64,000 bases of DNA from the NCBI RefSeq assembly GCF_004339545.1, contig NZ_SMGD01000015.1, positions 68,859-132,858 of the forward strand, read 5' to 3'. A program made the position numbers and the translations under genes. Below, one piece after another: positions 57,302 to 64,000 of the stretch (its first letter is position 1; every line of letters starts with the position of its first letter). The DNA comes from Celerinatantimonas diazotrophica. Lineage in GTDB: Bacteria; Pseudomonadota; Gammaproteobacteria; Enterobacterales; Celerinatantimonadaceae. The notes below the pieces were generated by a model. It was given only the letters and a program-made list of their open reading frames with translations, was not told the origin of the DNA and did not search any database.

Positions 57302-58156
57302 TTAAGTTAGTAGACCATGCTCAGAAAGCATGATGCCTGGTACAACCTTCGTCTCTTGGTTGGTTATTCGTTCCGAGATGTACCGTGCTGGAGGTTTGCC
57401 TACGGCCTTGCGAAACATGGTGACGAAACCACTCGCATTTTCGTAACCCAATTCTAACGCCACCGTCTGCACGCTTTCGCCTTTGCTCAGGCGTTGAAGG
57501 GCAAGGAGGACATGTAGTTGCCGGCGCCAGCGTCCGAAGCTCATGCCGATGTCGTTGTGCAAAAGCCGACTCATACTTCGCTCGCTCATCCCAATGCGAG
57601 TCGCCCAATCCCCTTTCAAGGTTTTATCTGTGGGGGCGGCCAGTAGCATTTCGGCGAGCCGACGCAATCGCGGGTCGCGCGGCATCGGTAGATGAAGGTC
57701 TTCTACCGAAGCTACCGCTAACTCATCGAGTAAAGTGGCGATCAGTCGCTCTTGCCAACCTCCTAGTTCATATAATTCAGGAAAGCCCACCACCTTTAAA
57801 AGCAACTCTCTAAGCAGTGGTGATACCGAAATTGTGCAGCAATTTTTAGGAAGATCCGGTGCGGCATCCGGTTCGACGAATAGGCAATAACACTCCGTTG
57901 CACCAGCTCCTCGCGCTGAGTGGGTCAAGTTTCCTGGTATCCATATGGCGCACTGTGGAGGCACAATCCAGACACCATCTTCGATTTCACAGTTGAGGAT
58001 ACCGCGAACGGAGTATAGCAGTTGCGCTTTGTGGTGCTGATGGTTCGCATATTCCCAGTCCTTGGATACTGATGTGGCACTCAGCGCGACAACGGGCCTA
58101 GGAACGTTATCAACATCTCGAATGGTGTCTAAGTCGGTGATAGCAATGTTGGACAT
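57302..58156 (-). CDS. AraC-family transcriptional regulator with cupin domain
   Basis: The 284-residue protein has an N-terminal cupin-like sensor (HQHHKAQLLYSVRGILNCEI; IPGNLTHSARG) and a C-terminal pair of helix-turn-helix motifs (WATRIGMSERSMSRLLHND; VALELGYENASGFVTMFRKA), ending with GKPPARYI. This is the NimR/YeaM-like subgroup. It is divergent from the small gene at 58383 with a 226-base gap, and its GC-richer codon use differs from flanking genes, suggesting transfer. It may regulate that small gene or itself; there is no efflux pump next to it as in some relatives. The effector is unknown. Confidence 0.85.
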   Translation of the reverse strand: MSNIAITDLDTIRDVDNVPRPVVALSATSVSKDWEYANHQHHKAQLLYSVRGILNCEIEDGVWIVPPQCAIWIPGNLTHSARGAGATECYCLFVEPDAAPDLPKNCCTISVSPLLRELLLKVVGFPELYELGGWQERLIATLLDELAVASVEDLHLPMPRDPRLRRLAEMLLAAPTDKTLKGDWATRIGMSERSMSRLLHNDIGMSFGRWRRQLHVLLALQRLSKGESVQTVALELGYENASGFVTMFRKAVGKPPARYISERITNQETKVVPGIMLSEHGLLT

Positions 58157-58382
58157 GGTTAAACTCTGAACCTCTGCGCGAAGATGAGATATCTGCTGGC
58201 CTAATTGAAAAATATTATGGCTAAATTATGCAATGACGTCCAGACATCCTGTCGGTATCTTAGGATAAATAACGCTGCTGTTCGGCTCGCTCTGAGTTTG
58301 ACTCTTCCTGAAAGGGATAACTCCATTTTCTAACCAGACATAGCACTCAGCAATTTTTCCTTATATTTCAAGGAGTATTGGT

Positions 58383-58775
58383 ATGCAGATTGATGCCTCG
58401 CAGTTTCCTCTTATTTGGATGCGATTCAATGCACCGGGCCTCGATCCCGAAGTTTCGCCTTTTGCTGAATTCGAAGCATTGCTTGCTCGTCAGGAAGTTT
58501 TCGTTTTGCTCAACGACGAGGGGCTTGATAAAGGAGACCACGAACATTCGTCGGAAGAAATGAAGCAAACATCGCGCTGGATGAAACGCCACAAAAGCGA
58601 ATTGAAATCCTTCGTTAAAGCAGCGATCTACATCGAACCGAATACTGCCAAGCGTCTCGCGACCAAGGCGTTCAGTTTGGTGTATGAGAAATTCTGGGGC
58701 TATCCTATGCTCATGGTTGCGACCAAAGATGAAGCCCTTGCTCTGGCGCAGCAGTTATTGTCAGACGAGCAGTAG
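58383..58775 (+). CDS. Hypothetical 130-residue protein divergent from the AraC gene
   Basis: I do not recognise the family with confidence. The 130-residue protein has no signal peptide, transmembrane segment or Cys. It starts with an alternating beta-like stretch (FPLIWMRFNAPG) and continues with a helix (FAEFEALLAR), a strand (QEVFVLLNDEG), a charged helix (KQTSRWMKRHKSELKSFVKA) and another alpha/beta unit (AIYIEPNTAKRLATKAFSLV). The pattern suggests a small alpha/beta fold, like STAS or SpoIIAA-type proteins. AAGGAG lies eight bases upstream of the ATG, a good ribosome site. Divergent pairing suggests control by the AraC regulator. Confidence 0.7.
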   Translation: MQIDASQFPLIWMRFNAPGLDPEVSPFAEFEALLARQEVFVLLNDEGLDKGDHEHSSEEMKQTSRWMKRHKSELKSFVKAAIYIEPNTAKRLATKAFSLVYEKFWGYPMLMVATKDEALALAQQLLSDEQ

Positions 58776-59682
58776 ATAGGACCAAGATACTCCGCCTTAG
58801 CATAAAGATGCTCTGATCAATCGTCACTCAATCGCTTTTATGCGAATCAAAGTGATGATTGTTCAACTCTCATTCCTATATAAAATTATATCGATGCTCT
58901 GGCTTAGCTGATTATGGATGCTAGATTCATTTTTTATGAACGAGCAGCATCATGCTATGCCGGGGGGGCAGGTCAATAGTCTCTACGCGAGGTCATTATT
59001 GATGACGAAGAGTCGTTTGACCCTCATCAAAAAATAACCCATTCATCATAGCGTTCTATATAAAGCCCTCTACCGTGAAAAAAATCAATTATCTCAACTC
59101 GCACTATTTCATCTGGGATGGATGTTTTTTCTGATGAAACAGAATAAAAGCCTTAATCCAATACAGATAGCTTTTTTCAGTAAGAATACTGTATCCGCGA
59201 AGTCGGATATTTTGACAAATATCTTCTAAAAAAGGGCTATTGTTCAAGCGATTCTATTGGATAGAAAATCAAGCACATTCTGTCATTTTTTATTCACACT
59301 TTGTTTTGGGAGATATGATTAAAATTTTTTAAAATTATGATGTTATAAAATATTGCTGGAGAGTTATCGTGCACGCGCACTTTGTTTTGAGGTGTATCAG
59401 AGCAATAGTGTGTATCTATATGATATAATTATCATTATAATGATTTTTAGGATAAAAATGTGCAGGTGGTTTTTGAGCGTGCACAATATACAAATGTTAT
59501 ACGGAGTTCGTACTAAATCTGCTCACAATTCAAGTATGCATAATCAAATAAACGGCTTTTAAGAAAGCGGAAAATCAAGACTATTTACCCAATTCCCTAT
59601 AGGGGTTAGATAGACTCAATAGTTTAAATTTAAGCTATCAATAACAGGATAATATTATCAGGAAAATGGTCGGGGGATTTTT
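58776..59682. other. AT-rich 0.9-kb gap upstream of the nuclease-domain gene
   Basis: No convincing gene. A 69-codon frame at 59353 has no ribosome site and odd composition, and a 33-codon frame at 58936 is unsupported. Near the right end is a perfect 12-bp palindrome GATAATATTATC (59648-59659), 23 bases before the next start, which may be an operator or overlap a -10 box. A 12-base repeat CACTTTGTTTTG occurs at 59297 and 59378. Confidence 0.5.
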
Positions 59683-62600
59683 ATGGTCGATTTGCGATCA
59701 CAGATATGCAGAGACGTAAGCGAATATCTGTCTGGATTTAAATACAAAGAAACGGTAGCTATTGCTGCAGGTCTTTTAACCCTTCCAAGGCTTTCGGCAA
59801 ATTCAATCAGGTGTGAAACTCTCGTTCATCTTGCAGTTGCTTATTCGAGAGGAGCTAAGCAACCAAACCGAACAACCTTCAAGACCGTTCTTAATGATTT
59901 ATTGGGCAACACACAGGTTGCAATGATTGAAGACCCTCAAGAGGACGTTTTCGTTTCTAACATCTTGACAGAGCATGGAGATCTTAGGGTTTTTAATGCT
60001 CTTTGGGAGGCTAATGACTACTTTATTCAAGCCCTGATTGATATCGTAACTCGGTATCAAGTCCCTGATAATCTCCAGCAAATAAGAGAAAGCAGTATAT
60101 CCTTGCTCAAGTTAAGTGAAGAGGTTGCTTCACGGTCAGGCTTAAGCCGAAATTCCTATGAAGATTCATTTGATAAAGAAAGTATCAATGTCCCTAGGTC
60201 TGGTGAATATAGTTCGTTGTCAAAGCGAGTAACCTTCACTCGTGATGAACTGGATTCCCTAGGTGTTTCGGTTGAATCAATTCAGCCGTTCATTATTTCA
60301 AATGACGATATATTCGACCTAAAGCAGTCTACAGTTGGAAATTCGATTTTAGAGAGGAAACCCATCGTTGAAATTGATGGCAGTTATATCCTTTCTATTC
60401 CTAGTGCAGTGGGTGTTGCTATCAGATATTACTTCCTATCCAGTTGTAAAGAAGATGGTAGTTTGAGAGCTTTTTCGCAATTACTAGCAAACTACCAAGC
60501 GGAGCAATTAACAGATGAAATTCTTCGTGAGTTCAGAGGTAGATTTGAATCGATAACCCCAGAGCTGTCAGCAATCGAAAACATGCCCTCAATGCATGCG
60601 CTGTTATTAAGGGATAATTCAGGAAATTATCTTCATGCTGTAATCCTTCATGATGAAATCCATCAAATAATTGATGAAGGGATGGGTAGTTACCACACCC
60701 CATCGGAAGAACAGGTTGACGCTCTTGGTAAATTTTTCCATGAAGTTGCTGAATATTGTAAATCACAGGATGATTTTGTATCAGGGGTATCGCTTATTAC
60801 ACACGGAGGTTTTGGTAGAGGGTATAACTTTAGGGTCGAAAAGTGGCCAGATGACTGGGGTTTTTCCGCAATAAGTTTGAATGACTTAATTCTTTTGTGT
60901 AACTCTAAAAGTAAGCCCTTGGAAGAGTTCTTCCAGTGTATAAAGCAGAAGCGATGGATGGAAGATGAAGGGGTGAAATTATATAATGTAAACGGAGATT
61001 TCAATTATTTTGGTTTTTGGAAGGACTGTGAATATAAGTGTGTCCCTGATGAGATACCCGTTTCAGAAAGTGGATTTATAACCTTATATACAGACTTTGT
61101 CTTTTCACTCAGGAGAGAGCTGAGAACTGAAGGAGATAAACATAGCGCAAAATACATTGATGGCACCTGGAAAAGAGTTGAACGGTTAACAAAAGATTCT
61201 TTTTATGTGGGTATGAAAAGCAAGCCTATATATGTATCTGTCGATCATTTGGTTAATGGAGTTCTGAATGGGATTATTGAATCTGGATTTGTTGACCTTT
61301 GGTTTGGAGCTGAGTTCGAAGAGAAAACTGCCAATAGATCAATAATCTATGAATGGTGGTCTGGTTTTATTGATGCGGTTGAAGAGGCTCTTAATTATAT
61401 TTCCTCATTTGTAAGCTTTGAAGACCGTTATTCATTGCGGGTAGTTATCGATTTCTCTGATATGGTTCCAAAAGACCAGATTGATTTAGAGTCGCAAGAA
61501 AACAGAGGAGCCAATATATTTTGGGGGGCTAATTCCTGTAGGATACAACTTGAATCAAACTTCATGGCTAATTTTGCCCAAGTTAATAATACGGGTGAGA
61601 AGTTAGTTCTTAATCTAATCCTATCCTCGCTGGCAGAATTTCTGGTTGATAGAGGCTCAGATATTAATGAGCATGTTGATAATGCTATTAACCATGTTTT
61701 GGGTGACTCGGCAGTTAGGCTTGTTCATATATTTAGATCATATGATTCCGTTGACTTTCTACTTCATACGGTGTCTCGAAAGCCAAAATTTGTTGATAGA
61801 AAGAAAACCTCATTTGATCGTATTCGTATAAGTAAGTCATTAGAGTTATCCAGCCAAGAAATTACAGGAAAATCTAATTGCAAGGCTGTTTTAAATAGGA
61901 TTGTTGACGAAATATGGGGGAGAATTAAGGTCATTCTGTCTCAAGTAGATAGAAGATCTATATTAAGTGAGCTAGTTTCACTGGTTAATGCTATTGAGCA
62001 AGATCGAGGTCAATGGGATAGGACAGCAAGAGCGGTATTCGCTATCTATTCAAAGCATGATGATGTTATTCGTGTGGCTCACGAGAGGGAGTCGGATAGA
62101 AGCTTGGCGTCTTTGTGTTTGCGTTCGTTGATTGAAATGTCTTTAAGTGAATGCCCTGATAATTCAGGAGTACCTGTAAATGAAGGCATTGTCGCTGATT
62201 TACTTTCTCTTACATCTCTATTGGTAAACACGGCTTCTGATTCTGATGCTATTCACTGGGGGCTTGTGGCTCCAAAAATAGTTTTCAATATGAATGGCAC
62301 ATATATCATACCCACGGAAGTGATGGAAGAATTGCTTTTGCCTTATTTCTCAGGGTATTTTGGGATTCAATTTAGTGGGGCTATAGATGATTACGAAGAG
62401 CTATATAATGCCAAGCTTGTTGAGAAATCAGAAGTGCAAGAAGGTGTTTTTGGCGAAGAATTTGATAATGCTTTGTCAGCTGAATATGGTCTTCTAGCTC
62501 ATCAGCTTGTTGAGTGCTGGGCGGAAATTATTGACCTGCATCTTGAGACCTCTCAGCCCATTATAATAATGGGGTTGGAAGAATTAATATGTCGTATTGT

Positions 62601-63381
62601 GGGAAAAAGAAATTTGGAAGCAGGTGTTGTGAGGCGGTTTTTCCAAGCATTCACATTATATTCAAGAGCTGAATGGTCTGAACTACCCGAAGGATTCGTC
62701 TTTAGAGATATAGCACCTTGGAAGTTTAAAAGAAGGTTAAGTTGTTTGGTTAAACCTGTTCTTCAGCTCAATGAAGATGAGGTTTTCTTAAGCCTTTCAT
62801 TGATTCATCTTGGCGTTGGCTATTTCCTCGATAGAGCAAAAGAAGGTGAGTTCAATACAGAGTTTTTTGACTCTGCTGTTATGCGTAGTTATGTCGGGTC
62901 TATGGTAAAAAAAAGAGGGGCGGATTTTACAGATTTGGTTGCTTCAAAACTTGAGTCTGATGGGTGGTATGTCAGGAAGGAAGTTCTGATGACAACAGTG
63001 GGGGCATCTCAAGAGCTTGGTGATATTGATGTTCTGGCGATTAAAGACGGTTTAATGCTTCTTTTCGAATGTAAGAAACTCCAGATGGCTAAGACAATCT
63101 CCGAAATTGCAGATGTGTGCAATAGGTTTAGGGGGGCGGAAAAAGATGAGCTTAGAAAGCACTTAAACCGTGTCAGTTGGTCTGTGGATAATTTAGATAC
63201 GGTTTTGCAGAGACTCAATTGTAGAGAGGATGTCTTGTCCGTAAGGAATGCACTTCTAACAAGCACCGAAATGCCTATGAAATATAAAAAGGATCTACCG
63301 ATAGCGAGTGAAGATATCATCTCATTTAGGGAGCTTGAAGATTGGTTGTCGACAGTAGGGTGTCATGGGCAGCTTGGGTAG
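59683..63381 (+). CDS. Large uncharacterised protein with C-terminal PD-(D/E)XK nuclease signature
   Basis: A 1232-residue soluble protein I cannot assign to a named family. Only the C-terminal 150 residues are interpretable: a helix (GADFTDLVASKLESDGWYV), then GDIDVLAIKDG and LLFECKK, giving Asp1114/Asp1116...Glu1129-Cys-Lys1131, the Mrr-like restriction-nuclease core. The first 1080 residues hold no Walker, helicase, DNA-binding or transmembrane motif; short Trp-rich segments (SIIYEWWSGFIDAVEEAL near residue 555) stand out. The ATG has GGGGGA six bases upstream. Codon use is more AT-rich than the backbone. Its position in an accessory region, with an attC-like site and a small membrane-protein gene right after, suggests genome defence. 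That function is inference. Confidence 0.7.
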   Translation: MVDLRSQICRDVSEYLSGFKYKETVAIAAGLLTLPRLSANSIRCETLVHLAVAYSRGAKQPNRTTFKTVLNDLLGNTQVAMIEDPQEDVFVSNILTEHGDLRVFNALWEANDYFIQALIDIVTRYQVPDNLQQIRESSISLLKLSEEVASRSGLSRNSYEDSFDKESINVPRSGEYSSLSKRVTFTRDELDSLGVSVESIQPFIISNDDIFDLKQSTVGNSILERKPIVEIDGSYILSIPSAVGVAIRYYFLSSCKEDGSLRAFSQLLANYQAEQLTDEILREFRGRFESITPELSAIENMPSMHALLLRDNSGNYLHAVILHDEIHQIIDEGMGSYHTPSEEQVDALGKFFHEVAEYCKSQDDFVSGVSLITHGGFGRGYNFRVEKWPDDWGFSAISLNDLILLCNSKSKPLEEFFQCIKQKRWMEDEGVKLYNVNGDFNYFGFWKDCEYKCVPDEIPVSESGFITLYTDFVFSLRRELRTEGDKHSAKYIDGTWKRVERLTKDSFYVGMKSKPIYVSVDHLVNGVLNGIIESGFVDLWFGAEFEEKTANRSIIYEWWSGFIDAVEEALNYISSFVSFEDRYSLRVVIDFSDMVPKDQIDLESQENRGANIFWGANSCRIQLESNFMANFAQVNNTGEKLVLNLILSSLAEFLVDRGSDINEHVDNAINHVLGDSAVRLVHIFRSYDSVDFLLHTVSRKPKFVDRKKTSFDRIRISKSLELSSQEITGKSNCKAVLNRIVDEIWGRIKVILSQVDRRSILSELVSLVNAIEQDRGQWDRTARAVFAIYSKHDDVIRVAHERESDRSLASLCLRSLIEMSLSECPDNSGVPVNEGIVADLLSLTSLLVNTASDSDAIHWGLVAPKIVFNMNGTYIIPTEVMEELLLPYFSGYFGIQFSGAIDDYEELYNAKLVEKSEVQEGVFGEEFDNALSAEYGLLAHQLVECWAEIIDLHLETSQPIIIMGLEELICRIVGKRNLEAGVVRRFFQAFTLYSRAEWSELPEGFVFRDIAPWKFKRRLSCLVKPVLQLNEDEVFLSLSLIHLGVGYFLDRAKEGEFNTEFFDSAVMRSYVGSMVKKRGADFTDLVASKLESDGWYVRKEVLMTTVGASQELGDIDVLAIKDGLMLLFECKKLQMAKTISEIADVCNRFRGAEKDELRKHLNRVSWSVDNLDTVLQRLNCREDVLSVRNALLTSTEMPMKYKKDLPIASEDIISFRELEDWLSTVGCHGQLG

Positions 63382-63434
63382 TGGAATTATTGTTTTTGGT
63401 CGGACCTGGATGGGACAATGATTCCACAGATCGC

Positions 63435-63506
63435 GTATAACAAGCGCAAGCAATCGGAACAATTTTCCGCTGCGCTTCAAATTGTCCGGTGTTGCGGGCG
63501 TTGGCT
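63435..63506 (+). repeat. Integron attC-like site
   Basis: A 72-bp imperfect palindrome lies 53 bases after the nuclease-domain gene. It begins GTATAAC (RYYYAAC-like, 6 of 7) and ends GTTGGCT (GTTRRRY-like, 6 of 7). The left arm (63439-63465) pairs with the right arm (63479-63502), including CGCAA/TTGCG and ACAATTT/AAATTGT, with extra unpaired bases only in the left arm. This asymmetry is a hallmark of attC recombination sites. The next frame begins six bases after it, as in gene cassettes. Neither integrase nor a second site is visible, so this could be a lone remnant. Confidence 0.6.
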
Positions 63507-63512
63507 TTAATA

Positions 63513-64000
63513 ATGAAAGAACTTCAGCACGAACTAGATACGGAACAATATAAAGCCGAGCTGGCAAGCTTGAGGCGTATTGTTGTTCAACTCAATGATT
63601 TAAGGAAATGGCTTCTTAATGTCAGCTTGGCTAGCCTGGCATTTGCATTCACGATAATGCTCAAAGCCAAAGAAGGTTCTTATATTCCCCACGAGACTCT
63701 CGCTACATTCACGCTTGTTTTTCTCATTTTGTCTGTAATTGGGGCAATACTCATTCGCGGAAAATATGAATTTGATAATTGCATTACTGATTCAATTAGC
63801 TTTTCCAAACTACTCCCCGAGTTTCGACATTTGATAACAAAGTCACCAGAGATTTCTCAGTCAGAAAAGGATGAATTGATTGGTTATCTAGACAGAGCTA
63901 TCGTACATTATGAAAAGCACAAAAATGAAAAATCAGGACTAGCATCATCGCTGCGTGCGGATCTAGTTCTAATTGTTGCCGAATTACTATTTTTTATTTT
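63513..64000 (+). CDS. Small membrane protein, 3' end beyond the window
   Basis: An ATG at 63513 opens a frame that is uninterrupted to the right edge (162 codons seen). A charged N-terminal helix (ELDTEQYKAELASLRRIVVQ) is followed by two transmembrane helices (about residues 33-51 and 63-82), a charged cytoplasmic stretch of about 60 residues (FRHLITKSPEISQSEKDELI), and the beginning of a third helix near 148-162 (RADLVLIVAELLFFI). The layout recalls small two- or three-helix effectors in defence loci, but no family is recognised. Start choice is uncertain because only a weak purine stretch precedes it. Its start lies six bases after the attC-like site, so it may be a cassette gene. Confidence 0.65.
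   Translation, partial: MKELQHELDTEQYKAELASLRRIVVQLNDLRKWLLNVSLASLAFAFTIMLKAKEGSYIPHETLATFTLVFLILSVIGAILIRGKYEFDNCITDSISFSKLLPEFRHLITKSPEISQSEKDELIGYLDRAIVHYEKHKNEKSGLASSLRADLVLIVAELLFFI

Noticed and set aside
58936-59037. 33-codon frame in the AT-rich gap
   Set aside because: No ribosome site and no conserved feature; kept only as a note.
59297-59389. 12-base direct repeat CACTTTGTTTTG at two places
   Set aside because: Only two copies in AT-rich DNA, with no structure between them; chance is likely.
59353-59562. 69-codon frame upstream of the nuclease-domain gene
   Set aside because: No ribosome site, Ile run encoded by AT-rich DNA; probably noncoding leader.

Overview
The window comes from a gammaproteobacterium, probably an aquatic member of the Vibrio/Aeromonas/Alteromonadales side of the class. 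Several blocks keep the enterobacterial/Vibrio gene order: sdhE-ygfX divergent from ygfZ; rpoE-rseA-rseB-rseC-lepA-lepB-rnc-era-recO-acpS; serB divergent from ytjB; serB, a PilZ protein and radA; and barA divergent from rlmD-relA. FlgT, a flagellar H-ring protein, also points to a Vibrio- or Aeromonas-like flagellum. A Celerinatantimonas-like organism is my best guess, but it is only a guess.

Layout. 1-3135: the 3' end of a two-partner-secretion exoprotein with MBG repeats, its TpsB outer-membrane transporter and an IalB-type periplasmic protein, closed by a strong terminator; this block is visibly GC-richer than the rest. 3432-8944: a reduced histidine-utilisation unit (hutH, hutC) with a HutC-type operator, a 267-bp MITE-like element, a sugar-phosphate isomerase homologue, the lipocalin blc and a YbdL-like aminotransferase. 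9459-15806: a probable acrylate/enoate block with a LysR regulator, acuI, a three-domain flavin reductase of the OYE-FMN_bind-fumarate-reductase type and its ApbE flavin transferase. 15807-18424: a decayed gene and prfC. 18611-22363: a small DUF5363-like protein, yjjV with an apparent AUC start codon, nupC and a zinc-ribbon protein that looks like a domesticated transposase. 23124-28559: nucleoside salvage (tal, add, deoA, deoB, deoD) with add standing where deoC usually is. 28542-39792: ytjB, serB, two PilZ proteins around radA, a PlsC-type acyltransferase, a disordered Asn/Gln/Ser-rich protein, flgH-flgT, a DUF1289 protein and ygfZ. 40027-49131: sdhE-ygfX and the sigma-E/lepA/rnc/era/acpS superoperon, lacking pdxJ. 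49256-56901: an MFS exporter, barA, rlmD and relA.

The conserved backbone ends at relA. Beyond it lies an accessory region: an AraC regulator divergent from a small hypothetical gene, about 0.9 kb of AT-rich DNA without a clear gene, a 1232-residue protein with a C-terminal PD-(D/E)XK nuclease signature, an integron attC-like palindrome, and the start of a small membrane protein that runs off the window. This right-hand end is the best candidate for something undescribed.

How genes work together. NupC would import nucleosides that Add, DeoA, DeoB and DeoD break down to bases and pentose phosphates, with transaldolase handling downstream sugar phosphates. RseA and RseB restrain RpoE until envelope stress, and a sigma-E-like promoter precedes rpoE. 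ApbE would attach FMN covalently to the flavin reductase beside it, and AcuI offers a second route for acrylate (as its CoA thioester).
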